A stretch of 48,657 bases of DNA from an uncultured Candidatus Saccharibacteria bacterium (GCA_946804195.1 CAMPEU010000010.1:1-48657); one strand, 5' to 3'; counted from the stretch's first letter, positions 7,416-17,260 are shown. Translations and numbers: made by a program. The notes: generated by a model not told the origin, from the letters alone.

Positions 7416-9962
7416 TTATTCATTAGATGAGGAGCGCGAACCCTTGCGCGACTTTGGCGCCGACTCGGGTTTGTCTATGGGCGCAGGGGCACGATTCACG
7501 CCAGTAGGGGCGATGCGTTCAGGTGCTCGCGTTGGTGCAGGTGCATGAATGACCGGAGCTGGAGCAGGAGCAGGGGCGGGGGGAGTTGGAGTACGACGTG
7601 GGGCAGGTGCGGGAACAATCGGTGCCGGAGCGGGAGCGGGCGGTGAAATTCTCTCGACAGCTGCAGCAGGGCGCGGAAGTTGAATAATCGGGCGTGGTGG
7701 CTGTGGCGCTGCTGGCGCTCGGGGAGGTGCAGGTGCGTGAATAACAGGGGCCGGGGCCGGAGCTGGAGCCGGGGCCGGTCTTGGAGCGGGAGGAGAAATG
7801 ATAACACGTGGTGCCGCAGACGAAGGAATCTCTTCGGGTGGAGATGGAATGAATTGTTGAGGAACATTAACAGGTCCTGCCGGTTGCGTGTTTGGTCGCT
7901 CAGAAATGCTAGGGGGTTCACTTGCTCTACTAGGTGCCGCTACTGGTGCGATTCCAGCAGGCACATCGGCTACCTGAGGGGCTAACGTCTGTTGTTCGTC
8001 AATAGTGTTTTGCGTAGGCGTAATAACAGGCTCACTATGTTGCTCTCGTAAACGCTCGAGTGCGCTCTCAAGCCGTTGCGAGATACGAGTGTTCACTTCT
8101 TGCGCAGATGATAATGGATTGTTCTGACGATTTGTCGCCTGACCATCGGCGCGTTTTTGCAATACAGCCGCCTTGACCTTTTCAAGTACTGGTCTGATAT
8201 CTATTCCTGTGTAGCTCTGGAATTCACCCGCGATTGTACCTGCTGCCATATCCCGAACGGGCGTATAGCCTGCATCAGGGTTTGGAAGTGCACGCTGAAG
8301 ACTACCTAGAATAGTTGTCATTTCACCAGAAATAATCTGCATTCCAGTAAACGGATCGATTTCACCGGACATCATCTTACCCGCGGTGTCAGAAATCTTA
8401 TTAAATCCTTCTAGGCCGGTTTGCCCGAGATCCTTCCATTGCTCTGGCATTGCATCAACCATTGTCTCCATAAAGTGAACCGAGCCAGTAGGTAATCCTA
8501 GATCATGCTCAATTTGATCGTCAATCGCAACTGCAGATGCCATAAGACCCCTTCGAACATCGGGATGAAGCTCTTGGCCAGGACGCACAGCATGAGGAAA
8601 GAATGCGTCAATTGCTTCAATTGTTGCCTGTGTATTGTGTACCCGAATACCCAGTACCGACTGAATTGCATTAATGTAGACTTGATCACTCGAATAAACC
8701 TTGTGAACGCGACCTTCGCTATCGGTAAAGACATATTCTGGTTGCGTACGATTAACATCTGGCACGCTATGGGCACCGCCACCTACCATCATCATGTCAA
8801 AGATAAGAGTCGACGTTAGCTGATTGCCGCCGTTTGCGTATATATCACCCTCGTAATAAACGAATTCAACATTTGCACCAGGAGGTAATTCTTTGTTCGT
8901 CGGAATACCGGCAGCATTAACAAAAGGTGACACCCCGTTCACGATTGGATGATCAAAGAGACCACCTTCCTGATAGGGACCACCGACCATAGTGACCGTA
9001 ACATTCTGGGGCCATGTATTACCATTGTCACGATAAATCATCCATAGAGTGTCATATGTAACGCGAGTACCTTCAGAAAAGCCCATCAAGCGCACGTTTT
9101 TACCGTGTCCCGACAGCTCCTTGTATTGACGGAACATGACGTCTGCTCCCTGTTGCGCCGATACATCCATACGTTGAGTACCAACAAATGGACCGATTTC
9201 ACTAGAGTAGGGTGATGGTTGAACCGTATCGCTTCCGTCTACATATCCTTTTGCTTGGAATTCCTGAACAATGACAGTACCTTCGCCTTGGCCGGCACCA
9301 CCCGCAACTAATATTGATTCGTTCGCGGCTAGTGCATATTCAGCACTAATTGTTGTTTCTTGAGGCTTTTTGCCGTCTAGATCAAACAAATTATGTCCCA
9401 ACGTCAAAACCGCCACGCCGGCAATAGTAGCAGCAAGAGCTTTTGGTGCAGTCGTCACGGCTTTTTCGTGTAGCCACATTGCTGAACGGGTCAACGATTT
9501 CTTTGTCTTTGTACTCAGGCTATCGCCCGGTTTTAACTCGTGTTCCTTGCGTTTTTTTTCGCTCTTTTTGGCTGTTTTTGCAACATGCTCACTATAGTCG
9601 TGCCAACGATCGGTACCAGCGTAATATGCTTTTTGTGCTACGTCAGTCAAGCCTTTGCTGACTTTGACAGCGCGTTCGCGAACATGAGTCAAAGATTCGG
9701 CAACGCTTATAACCTCGACGGCCCTGTACTCATACAAATCGCGCAATTCTACGACATTATAACCCTCGCCGCGAAGCATGGCCTCAATGGGGCCAAGGAT
9801 AGAAGCACTAATCATCTTTTCAATTGATAGATCATCGTGCATGTCTTTTTCCAAGTCATCGGAGGAATTCAGGTAATTATGCATTTCCTGAGCATGTTGA
9901 TCAAGCGCCTCAAGTGAGGCAGGAATTACCGGTGTATTTACTACTGTTTCACCTCTAGCCAT
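7416..9962 (-). CDS. Large PE-PPE-domain protein with proline-rich tail (3 of 3)
   Basis: About 848 residues. Order: a charged N-terminal domain of about 170 residues; one transmembrane segment (TIAGVAVLTLGHNLF, near 180-195); the PE-PPE hydrolase domain with an intact GFSEGT elbow (GxSxG), MVGGPYQEGGLF and YEGDIYANGGNQ; a helical region; and a C-terminal third of PAPAP repeats. The topology suggests an envelope-anchored enzyme whose proline-rich stalk or tail lies outside. I chose MARGETVV (9962) because TTGACA-N17-TAATAT places transcription start close to that ATG; an upstream in-frame ATG at 9974 lies inside the promoter. The two smaller paralogs are downstream. Confidence 0.75.
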   Translation of the reverse strand: MARGETVVNTPVIPASLEALDQHAQEMHNYLNSSDDLEKDMHDDLSIEKMISASILGPIEAMLRGEGYNVVELRDLYEYRAVEVISVAESLTHVRERAVKVSKGLTDVAQKAYYAGTDRWHDYSEHVAKTAKKSEKKRKEHELKPGDSLSTKTKKSLTRSAMWLHEKAVTTAPKALAATIAGVAVLTLGHNLFDLDGKKPQETTISAEYALAANESILVAGGAGQGEGTVIVQEFQAKGYVDGSDTVQPSPYSSEIGPFVGTQRMDVSAQQGADVMFRQYKELSGHGKNVRLMGFSEGTRVTYDTLWMIYRDNGNTWPQNVTVTMVGGPYQEGGLFDHPIVNGVSPFVNAAGIPTNKELPPGANVEFVYYEGDIYANGGNQLTSTLIFDMMMVGGGAHSVPDVNRTQPEYVFTDSEGRVHKVYSSDQVYINAIQSVLGIRVHNTQATIEAIDAFFPHAVRPGQELHPDVRRGLMASAVAIDDQIEHDLGLPTGSVHFMETMVDAMPEQWKDLGQTGLEGFNKISDTAGKMMSGEIDPFTGMQIISGEMTTILGSLQRALPNPDAGYTPVRDMAAGTIAGEFQSYTGIDIRPVLEKVKAAVLQKRADGQATNRQNNPLSSAQEVNTRISQRLESALERLREQHSEPVITPTQNTIDEQQTLAPQVADVPAGIAPVAAPSRASEPPSISERPNTQPAGPVNVPQQFIPSPPEEIPSSAAPRVIISPPAPRPAPAPAPAPAPVIHAPAPPRAPAAPQPPRPIIQLPRPAAAVERISPPAPAPAPIVPAPAPRRTPTPPAPAPAPAPVIHAPAPTRAPERIAPTGVNRAPAPIDKPESAPKSRKGSRSSSNE

Positions 9963-10035
9963 ATTATTATACATATTACCATATACTTTTTAATTTGTCA
10001 ACTTTAGTACATCTGTTGTGGTATACTGTCAACAG

Positions 10036-11346
10036 ATGACAAAAAAAACTCTACCTCTATTAACCGTAAAACTCGACCGTATTATCGGTGGTGGTCAGAC
10101 TATAGGGACGCTGGAATCGGGCAAAAAATGCCTGGTATGGGGCGGATTACCTGGTGAAACGGTGGTAGTACAACAAACCAAAAAGAAATCATCGCATGTC
10201 GCAGGTGTCGTAACAGGGGTGACGAAGGAATCTAAACAACGAATCGCTCCTCTTGATCCTGATAGCTATCTGAGCACCAGCCCGTGGCAAATCATGCAAT
10301 TTGACGTAGAGCAACATTACAAATCGGCACTCATTGAGGAGGCATTTGAGCTGCATGATATCGTGCTTCCGAACATGATTGACGTCTATAGTAACGGTGT
10401 AGAATTCGGTTATCGCAACAAGGTTGAATTTAGCTTTTGGTACGACACGGACATAGAACGACTAGATCTAGCATTCTTTCGACGGGGCACTCATGGCAAA
10501 ATCGCCATTGAATACACCAGCCTAGCATCACGCGCTATTACAGAGGTGTCGCAAGCTGTGCTGAATGGATTAAGAGAGTTAAAGATAGATGGACGAAACC
10601 TCAAGACCCTACTGATTCGAAGTAATCATACAGGACAAGTCGCGTGGCAATTGTACGTCAAAAACGAAGAAATCGATGCAGATGCCATACTACACGCCAC
10701 CCACCACGAATCAACAATTTGCGCCGAAGTTATTTACTCTAACCCTCAAAGCCCCGCCAGTGTTATCACTAAAAAACTTGCATCAACGAGTGACAAAAAA
10801 CTAACAGACAATATCCTTGATATACCTTTTAGTTACGCGACGGAAGGGTTTTTCCAAATAAATCTACCGGTGTACGAGCAGGCACTCCAGGACATGCGTG
10901 AATGGCTTGAACCAAAAAAACCAGTCGTTGACTTGTACAGCGGAGTTGGTACAATCGGCCTGACTATCGGTGGCGACCACGTAACACTGGTCGAATCTAA
11001 CGAATCGGCTGTCCGCGAAATGGAACAAAACATCAAACAGCTCGGTAAAAAAGACGTAAGAGCCGTACTAGCTCCTAGCGAGAAAACATTAGAATGCATA
11101 ACATCAGATGCGACGATTATCGTTGATCCGCCGCGAGCCGGCCTACACCTAGACGTAATTAATCGACTGCTCGAGACGACGCCAAAACGAATTATTTACC
11201 TCAGTTGCAACCCTGTCACCCAAGCTCGCGACGTTGCACAATTGGCCGAAAAATATGGCATAAAACACCATCGAGGCTATAATTTCTTTCCGCGAACTCC
11301 GCACATTGAACACCTCGTTATTCTCGATATCATAAACACAAAATAG
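10036..11346 (+). CDS. RNA 5-methyluridine methyltransferase (TrmA/RlmCD/RlmD family)
   Basis: This SAM-dependent enzyme methylates C5 of a uridine in rRNA or tRNA. An N-terminal TRAM-like domain is followed by a middle domain, then the methyltransferase fold: DLYSGVGTIG (SAM motif I, near 298), IIVDPPRAG, catalytic LSCNPVTQARD (nucleophile Cys near 390), and the family-ending FPRTPHIEHL. The region where many relatives carry Fe-S cysteines (CxxC) reads YLSTSPWQ with no cysteines, so no Fe-S cluster is expected. The start at 10036 is chosen over the GTG at 10018 because a TATACT box ends 8 nt before it. Target uridine unknown. Confidence 0.88.
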   Translation: MTKKTLPLLTVKLDRIIGGGQTIGTLESGKKCLVWGGLPGETVVVQQTKKKSSHVAGVVTGVTKESKQRIAPLDPDSYLSTSPWQIMQFDVEQHYKSALIEEAFELHDIVLPNMIDVYSNGVEFGYRNKVEFSFWYDTDIERLDLAFFRRGTHGKIAIEYTSLASRAITEVSQAVLNGLRELKIDGRNLKTLLIRSNHTGQVAWQLYVKNEEIDADAILHATHHESTICAEVIYSNPQSPASVITKKLASTSDKKLTDNILDIPFSYATEGFFQINLPVYEQALQDMREWLEPKKPVVDLYSGVGTIGLTIGGDHVTLVESNESAVREMEQNIKQLGKKDVRAVLAPSEKTLECITSDATIIVDPPRAGLHLDVINRLLETTPKRIIYLSCNPVTQARDVAQLAEKYGIKHHRGYNFFPRTPHIEHLVILDIINTK

Positions 11347-11469
11347 TCTATTCACCATTCCTCCATACAAATACTTCAGCCAAAGAAGCGATTAAAGAGG
11401 TGATTTTTTTGCATTATATGTGAAATTACGCTATGTTATAAGTGTAACTAAGCATAAGAGGTATATTAT

Positions 11470-12129
11470 ATGAAACAATTCGTGAAACATGTACTAACAG
11501 GAGGGCTTGTTTTGACACTTGTCATGACGCCAGGTGCAGTCTTCGCTCATGACGGTGATGATAGCGACGCTACCACGACTAACTCGGAGGAATCTAGCAC
11601 TAGCTCCGAAGGAATTGCACAAAAAAGGCAAGAAGCGGTTCGTAAATTACAAGCACGCCTCGACCAAGCAAAAGAAAAGCGAACAGAAAAACTAGACGAA
11701 GCAAAATCTAATTTGCGAGAACGTTTGAGTAATGCAAAGAAGAAAATCTGTGAACGTCACCAATCACGGATCAATCAAATTATGAACAAAATGGATGATC
11801 GTAGGACAAAAGCGAACGAACGAATAACTCAGATTTACGAGGCGGTCACATCGTTTTATAGCGAAAAAGGGCTTACAGTAGAGAATTACTTAGATTTGAT
11901 TGCAGCAATTGATGCAGCAAAAAATGCCGCTCAAAGTGCTACCAAAGAACAACAAGATGTACCACAACTCAATTGTGAGGGTGATGGCCCAGAAGCCGAT
12001 GTCGCTGAATTCAAACAAAAGCGCCTCGACAGCATTGATGCAATGAAAGCCTACCGCGACTCAGTCAAAGACCTCGCGAAAGCCGTAAGAACAGCAGCGA
12101 AAGCTACTGGCACAGAAGGAGATGCATAA
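11470..12129 (+). CDS. Secreted coiled-coil protein, 219 aa
   Basis: A signal peptide (basic MKQFVKH, hydrophobic GGLVLTLVMT, then AVFAHD as a likely cleavage region) is followed by a Ser/Thr-rich acidic linker and a long charged helix (residues about 50-115, heptad-like, rich in Lys/Arg/Glu/Gln). Two cysteines (ICER and NCEG) could form a disulfide. Function unknown; an extracellular helical-bundle role is plausible. The stop is 1 nt from the pilin-like start, and the GGAG near its end serves as the ribosome site of the pilin gene, so the two are one operon. Confidence 0.75.
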   Translation: MKQFVKHVLTGGLVLTLVMTPGAVFAHDGDDSDATTTNSEESSTSSEGIAQKRQEAVRKLQARLDQAKEKRTEKLDEAKSNLRERLSNAKKKICERHQSRINQIMNKMDDRRTKANERITQIYEAVTSFYSEKGLTVENYLDLIAAIDAAKNAAQSATKEQQDVPQLNCEGDGPEADVAEFKQKRLDSIDAMKAYRDSVKDLAKAVRTAAKATGTEGDA

Positions 12130-12130
12130 T

Positions 12131-12409
12131 ATGAAAAACAATAAAGGCTTTTCAATCGTTGAAGGTATCTTAGTCCTTCTCGTCGTTGCGGTTATTGGAT
12201 TCGTTGGATATATGGCATATACTAACTTTTTCGCACCAGACTCGAATAAATCAACAACAGAGACATCAGAGGGAAATAACACCGAACCGGTTGTTGTCGA
12301 AGATTCTAGCGATTTAGACACGGCCATCGATGAACTCGATGGAGTGCCTATCGACGATAGTTCAGATGCTACGGAACTTGATTCCGCAGCCGATGAGTTC
12401 AGCGCTTAG
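12131..12409 (+). CDS. Minimal type IV pilin-like protein
   Basis: A 92-residue protein whose N-terminus is a class III prepilin signal: a short basic leader (MKNNKG), cleavage before FSIVE, the conserved Glu5, then about 20 hydrophobic residues (GILVLLVVAVIGFVGYMAY). The rest is only about 60 residues, strongly acidic (Asp/Glu/Ser/Thr), without cysteines, much shorter than a major pilin. It could be a minor pseudopilin or a processed membrane peptide. AAGGAG 9 nt upstream supports ATG 12131 over the ATG at 12122. Confidence 0.75.
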   Translation: MKNNKGFSIVEGILVLLVVAVIGFVGYMAYTNFFAPDSNKSTTETSEGNNTEPVVVEDSSDLDTAIDELDGVPIDDSSDATELDSAADEFSA

Positions 12410-12427
12410 ATAGGCATAGACTGAATT

Positions 12428-12916
12428 TTAGCTCGTCTTGATTCGACGGTAAGCAAACTTTGTTGCGGGGCGCCAGTAGCCACGCGCATCGGTGTCAAAC
12501 TGTCGAATCTCGCCGTGAGGAACTTCATTGATGAGGACAAGTGCGGGATTGTACGATGCAAGCGTTCGATAGTAGACCAAGTCTGCATCTGAAACAGAAC
12601 CAATCCCTGGGAAAACTCTACGGAAATGCTCACGACCAATATCATCAAAATAGTTTGGTCTGTTCTTTGGCGGTACGTACAATTCAGCCTTGAGCCCCAT
12701 GCGCATAATGATTTTTTTCACATCACCAAGCGAGAGCTTTGACTGTGCTGCAATGCAACAAAATAACTGTTTCTTTGTAGACAAAAAAACGGTCGCCTTT
12801 GCCGTATGGCTAACGGGCAAGCGACGTGAAATAACTCTATCGATTTCGATATCCATGCCGAATTGCTTTTTCGCAATTTGTTCGAGAGCCATGTCATCAT
12901 AAATACTGTCGTTCAT
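12428..12916 (-). CDS. Hypothetical protein, 162 aa
   Basis: I do not recognise this soluble protein. Notable stretches are VSHTAKATVFLSTKKQL (beta-like), a paired-Cys LFCCIAAQ, and a conserved-looking YFDDIGREHFRRVFPG helix. No signal peptide. The start at 12916 is preferred over 12964 because a TATACT box ends 9 nt before it, and the extra upstream codons would overlap that promoter. It converges with the pilin-like gene, leaving 18 nt. Confidence 0.65.
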   Translation of the reverse strand: MNDSIYDDMALEQIAKKQFGMDIEIDRVISRRLPVSHTAKATVFLSTKKQLFCCIAAQSKLSLGDVKKIIMRMGLKAELYVPPKNRPNYFDDIGREHFRRVFPGIGSVSDADLVYYRTLASYNPALVLINEVPHGEIRQFDTDARGYWRPATKFAYRRIKTS

Positions 12917-13008
12917 ATTGCAAGAAGTATAGCATATATAACAGATGAGGAATAGACAACGCATGGTAATTATGCTATAGTTTTGCCACTAATTACGAGG
13001 TAATCACG

Positions 13009-13860
13009 ATGCACTCTGGCGAATCTTATAACGACAACAACGGAGACCATCTACGCAAGAATAGCGAGGAAATTCTATCGGTTGCCCTGGGAGCTGGCGG
13101 TCCATTTGCTATCGCGTATGACTCTGGAATCTGCGTGGGATTAGGGCAGAAAGGAATTGATGTCCGAAAAGCCAATGGATTCATTGGTACTTCCGGCGGC
13201 GCCTGGGTTGAAGGATTTATTGTCACCGACATGACCGATGAAGAAGTTGATAATATTCCGAAGATCTCATTTCCTAATCGAAAACACGGTTACCTGCAAG
13301 AGATTGGCCGAGGTGTTTTTGATGACGCACGCTCTCCGCTGGTCCAAGCAGCTACAGTGAGATTGCCGTCACGCAAACACCTACTGCCAAGTGTCGAGAT
13401 ACTCAGCGGAGACAAACACGATCTAGCCGACATTATACCCGCTTCATCAGCCATACCTATTGGATATCGTCCTGTACGAATCAACAACGAACGCTACGTT
13501 GACGGAGGTGTTCGCTCCTTTACTCACGCAAACCGTGCATCGGGCGCCCAAAACCTGCTCGTTGTTGCAGCATTGGCGAAACACTTCAGACTTTCTGTTG
13601 GCCCACTGCGAAATCTACCCGTAGGACGGGCGCTAGAAACAATGGCAAATCACGAAATGAATCAATGGGAAGAACAGCATAAAGGACAGGCACATCTCAT
13701 TCGCCCCAACCGTGCTATTGGTGGACTCGTCGAAAGATTCACTGACTTATTCGACAAAAAAATCGCGCGCAGAGCCTACGACATGGCGATAGAACAATCG
13801 CATCAACTAGTGGAGAGCCGCCAGGATCTCGCTACGCTTGCGCTTCGCATGAGTGATTAA
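13009..13860 (+). CDS. Patatin-like phospholipase
   Basis: The protein is a Ser-Asp dyad lipid acyl hydrolase of the patatin family. The oxyanion loop reads GAGGPFAIAYDSGIC, the nucleophile elbow GTSGGAW lies at about residues 60-66, and the catalytic Asp is in VDGGVRS near 165. At 283 residues it has the usual bacterial size and no signal peptide, so it probably acts on cytoplasmic-side lipids; it could also be an effector. GAGG about 8 nt before the ATG acts as the ribosome site. The next gene, a helicase, starts 33 nt downstream with its own -10 box. Confidence 0.85.
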   Translation: MHSGESYNDNNGDHLRKNSEEILSVALGAGGPFAIAYDSGICVGLGQKGIDVRKANGFIGTSGGAWVEGFIVTDMTDEEVDNIPKISFPNRKHGYLQEIGRGVFDDARSPLVQAATVRLPSRKHLLPSVEILSGDKHDLADIIPASSAIPIGYRPVRINNERYVDGGVRSFTHANRASGAQNLLVVAALAKHFRLSVGPLRNLPVGRALETMANHEMNQWEEQHKGQAHLIRPNRAIGGLVERFTDLFDKKIARRAYDMAIEQSHQLVESRQDLATLALRMSD

Positions 13861-13893
13861 CTCGATATTCTATCTACGCTATAATAAGACGTA

Positions 13894-16800
13894 ATGGATT
13901 TTAATAGTCGCTACGCAAAACTAAACGATGCGCAGAAATCTGCTGTCGATGCTATCGATGGGCCAATAATGGTAATCGCCGGACCGGGCACTGGCAAGAC
14001 CGAGTTACTAAGCATGCGCGCGGCAAACATATTGAAAAAAACCGACGTACTACCCGAAAACATTTTGTGCCTGACATTCACCGACGCTGGCTCTATCGCT
14101 ATGCAAAAACGCCTTACGAGTATCATCGGTCGCGAAGCATACAACGTATCAATTCACACGTTTCATGCTTTTGGTTCAGAAATTATGAATCGCTATCGTG
14201 AGTATTTTTATAATGGCGCCGACTTCCAGCTAGCTGATGACCTCGCACGTCATCGAATCATCACCGAAATACTAGATTCACTAGAATACAATAATCCTTT
14301 GCGCAGCCAAATGAATGGTACATACACGGCGATGAATGATATCATGGCGGCGATCTCAGACCTCAAACGAGCTGGCTTGACGGACGAAGAATTTCGACAG
14401 TTATTAGACATAACTCAGGCCACTGCCGAGATAGCTGGGAAAAATCTCGGAAAGGTCTTTTCGCAACGAATCAGCAAGGGGACGCGTGATGCGCTCGCCG
14501 ACACCCTGACGGCTATCGAAGCAATCGAGGAAGATACGCCTATCCCGAGTATGATCCGACTGCGCGATGTCCTGGCGCGAAGTATTCATCACGCCGTCGA
14601 AGATGCCGATAACCATGAGAAGGTAACGCCCCCCATCACTGCCTGGAAGAATGAATGGATGACAACCGACGTTGATGGAGCGAAAGTGCTCAAAATCCAA
14701 AAAGCACTTCCAAAGCTTCGCGCCCTTAACCATATCTACAGCCTTTACCTCCAGACAATGTTAAAAGAGGAAATGATTGATTACGACGATATGATCATGC
14801 AGGTTGTTCATGCGATAGAAGTGCACGATGACTTACGCTACGATCTACACGAAAAATATCAATATATCATGGTCGATGAATTCCAAGATACAAACATGGC
14901 ACAAATGCGCATTCTGCATAATCTCATCAATAATCCTGTCGTGCAAGATACGCCAAATCTTCTCGTTGTCGGTGATGACGATCAAGCGATCTACGGTTTT
15001 CAAGGTGCCGAAATTAACAACATTCTTGGACTCAAAGAACTACTGCCAAAGACAGCTTTGATCACGCTCACCGATAATTATCGTAGTAACCAGCCCGTCC
15101 TCGACGGCGCACGCGAAGTGATTACTCAAGGAGAAAACCGTCTAGAAACACGCATTCCCGAGCTCGATAAAACCCTTGCGTCACATGTCTCGCACCAAAC
15201 GCCAACTACCGAGATCGTTAATTTTACGTCACCGCACGACGAAAGAAAATGGATAACAAAGTCTATCGATGACCTTATAAATAAAGGAACTAAACCAAGC
15301 GAAATTGCAGTTATCGCCCGAAAACACAAGGACCTTATCTCGCTGTTGAGCTACATGGCAAATAAAAATATTCCGATCAGTTACGATCGTCGCGACAATG
15401 TTTTAGAGGATGATGTTATCAAGCAGCTGGTACTTGTCGGCAATATCGTTCATGATTTGAGTGTCGGTAGACACAACGAAGCCAACATACATTTGTCGGA
15501 ACTCATTAGCCACCCAGCGTGGGGGATAGATCCTGCGACCATTTGGGAAATTAGCCTCAACGCATACAAAAATCGCCTTCAGTGGCTAGAGGTTATGCAA
15601 GAGCATGCGGCCACGAAGGAACTATTTGCATGGCTCGTCGCTACCGCAAAAGCATCTCAACACCTACCCCTCGAACGCATCATTGATATTCTGGTCGGAC
15701 ATACAGCACCTGATGGCGCAAAAGCATCACCACTCAAAGAATATTATTTCTCAGACAAAAAAATGCATGATGATTCAGCAAACTATGTCGTTCACCTAGA
15801 AAATCTCTCGGCTATTCGTCAGCGTCTCCGCGATCATGTTACTGGCACAATGTCGCCAAAGTTAGTTCATTTTCTGGAATTTATTGAGGAAAACCAACAA
15901 GCGGGCATTCAAATTACCAGCCTTCGGCATGTGGGGGAAGATAACAATGCCGTACAGCTACTGAGCGCACACGGTTCCAAAGGCCTGGAATTTAATCATG
16001 TATTTATTGTTAATGCTACGGACAAGATGTGGGGAGAGAAGGCGAGCGGTAGATCCTCTGTAATTTCATTCCCGCCACACCTACGTCTTCGACAAAACAA
16101 TAGTGATTATGATGAACGATTACGATTATTCTACGTTGCAATGACCCGAGCCAAATACGGACTACACATCTCATACGCAAACGAAAACGATACGGCAAAG
16201 GAAATGTTACAAGCCTCATTCCTTCTGAATAGTTCATTTCCACACGATCAGATCAACGAATCTTCGACCGATGCGACAACCAAAGAAGCGGCTGAACAAA
16301 TGTGGTATGCGCCAATAGTCAACATTCCGTCTGCGACAATGAAGGAGCATCTCGCTCCAATCCTCGAACATTACAAACTCAGCGCAACCCATGTGAATAG
16401 CTTTATCGATGTTACCAACGGCGGACCACAACAATTCCTCCTCAATACACTACTTCGGTTTCCGAGCGCGTCGAGTGCGGCCGCTAACTACGGTACAGCA
16501 ATCCATCGAGCACTTCAGCGTGCACACGAACACTTACGCGCAACTGGCTCACAGCAACCCGAAGAAGACATACTACATGAATTCGAAAAACAGCTCGACC
16601 AACTCACATTTTCCGATGATGAACGACGTCGTTATCTCCAGCAGGGCTGTGACGCCCTACGTACCTTCTTGCACGAACGATATGCCGGCTTTTCAAATAA
16701 ACAGCTGCCGGAACTAGACTTTGCACGACAAGACGTCGTGATTAACGATGTCCACCTAACGGGGAAATTGGATGTCGCCGAAATAGACGATGCATCACAC

Positions 16801-17178
16801 AGCATACGCGTTATCGATTACAAAACAGGGAGCGCACTCACTGACTGGAATAAGGGTGATGCGTACAAAAAGATGAAGGCACACAAATACCGCCAACAGT
16901 TGCTATTCTACAAGCTACTCATCGAACACTCCCGTGATTGGCGAAAATACACTATGAACGAAGGAGTTTTACAATTCGTCGAGCCAGACCAATCAAACCA
17001 AATTATTGATCTGCGGCTCGCAGATATTGACGCAACAGAGCTCGACCGTTTCACTCGATTAATCGATATCGTTTGGCGACACATTCAGGACCTTTCTTTT
17101 CCGGACACATCCACATACGAAAATACGATCGAAGGTATCCAGCAATTCGAAGAAGATTTACTGGCTGAAAAAATCTAG
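13894..17178 (+). CDS. UvrD/Rep-type DNA helicase fused to a RecB-like nuclease
   Basis: A 1094-residue SF1A helicase with C-terminal PD-(D/E)XK nuclease, probably for double-strand-break repair. Helicase motifs in order: GPGTGKT (30-36), VDEFQDT (about 327), GDDDQAIYGFQGAE (about 358-371), TDNYRS (about 393), SAHGSKGLEF (about 690), YVAMTRAK (about 746). The nuclease shows LTGKLDVAEID and the catalytic VIDYKTGS (about 970), matching RecB/AddA. One polypeptide carries both, as in AddA or AdnA/AdnB; no partner subunit is adjacent. TATAAT sits 8 nt before the ATG, so the transcript is probably leaderless. Confidence 0.9.
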   Translation: MDFNSRYAKLNDAQKSAVDAIDGPIMVIAGPGTGKTELLSMRAANILKKTDVLPENILCLTFTDAGSIAMQKRLTSIIGREAYNVSIHTFHAFGSEIMNRYREYFYNGADFQLADDLARHRIITEILDSLEYNNPLRSQMNGTYTAMNDIMAAISDLKRAGLTDEEFRQLLDITQATAEIAGKNLGKVFSQRISKGTRDALADTLTAIEAIEEDTPIPSMIRLRDVLARSIHHAVEDADNHEKVTPPITAWKNEWMTTDVDGAKVLKIQKALPKLRALNHIYSLYLQTMLKEEMIDYDDMIMQVVHAIEVHDDLRYDLHEKYQYIMVDEFQDTNMAQMRILHNLINNPVVQDTPNLLVVGDDDQAIYGFQGAEINNILGLKELLPKTALITLTDNYRSNQPVLDGAREVITQGENRLETRIPELDKTLASHVSHQTPTTEIVNFTSPHDERKWITKSIDDLINKGTKPSEIAVIARKHKDLISLLSYMANKNIPISYDRRDNVLEDDVIKQLVLVGNIVHDLSVGRHNEANIHLSELISHPAWGIDPATIWEISLNAYKNRLQWLEVMQEHAATKELFAWLVATAKASQHLPLERIIDILVGHTAPDGAKASPLKEYYFSDKKMHDDSANYVVHLENLSAIRQRLRDHVTGTMSPKLVHFLEFIEENQQAGIQITSLRHVGEDNNAVQLLSAHGSKGLEFNHVFIVNATDKMWGEKASGRSSVISFPPHLRLRQNNSDYDERLRLFYVAMTRAKYGLHISYANENDTAKEMLQASFLLNSSFPHDQINESSTDATTKEAAEQMWYAPIVNIPSATMKEHLAPILEHYKLSATHVNSFIDVTNGGPQQFLLNTLLRFPSASSAAANYGTAIHRALQRAHEHLRATGSQQPEEDILHEFEKQLDQLTFSDDERRRYLQQGCDALRTFLHERYAGFSNKQLPELDFARQDVVINDVHLTGKLDVAEIDDASHSIRVIDYKTGSALTDWNKGDAYKKMKAHKYRQQLLFYKLLIEHSRDWRKYTMNEGVLQFVEPDQSNQIIDLRLADIDATELDRFTRLIDIVWRHIQDLSFPDTSTYENTIEGIQQFEEDLLAEKI

Positions 17179-17212
17179 TCAATAAAAGCTTAAACAATAT
17201 TAAGATATATTA

Positions 17213-17241
17213 TTGACAAATATACTATGCTTGAGTATAAT
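17213..17241 (+). promoter_or_regulatory. Consensus sigma70-type promoter of the structured-RNA unit
   Basis: TTGACA (17213-17218), 17-nt spacer, TATAAT (17236-17241). Both hexamers are perfect, the strongest-looking promoter in the window; the start would be near 17248. No protein gene follows for 600 nt. Confidence 0.85.
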
Positions 17242-17260
17242 AATTCCTTGGTACAGAGGT

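Noticed and set aside
7540-7800. Tandem DNA repeat or CRISPR-like array
   Set aside because: The GC-rich repetition encodes the PAPAP-rich tail of the 848-aa protein in frame; there are no regular spacers.
13009-17178. Defence island (patatin next to helicase-nuclease)
   Set aside because: The two genes have separate promoters, no CD-NTase, Cas or other defence gene is adjacent, and the helicase has ordinary AddA/RecB repair features.
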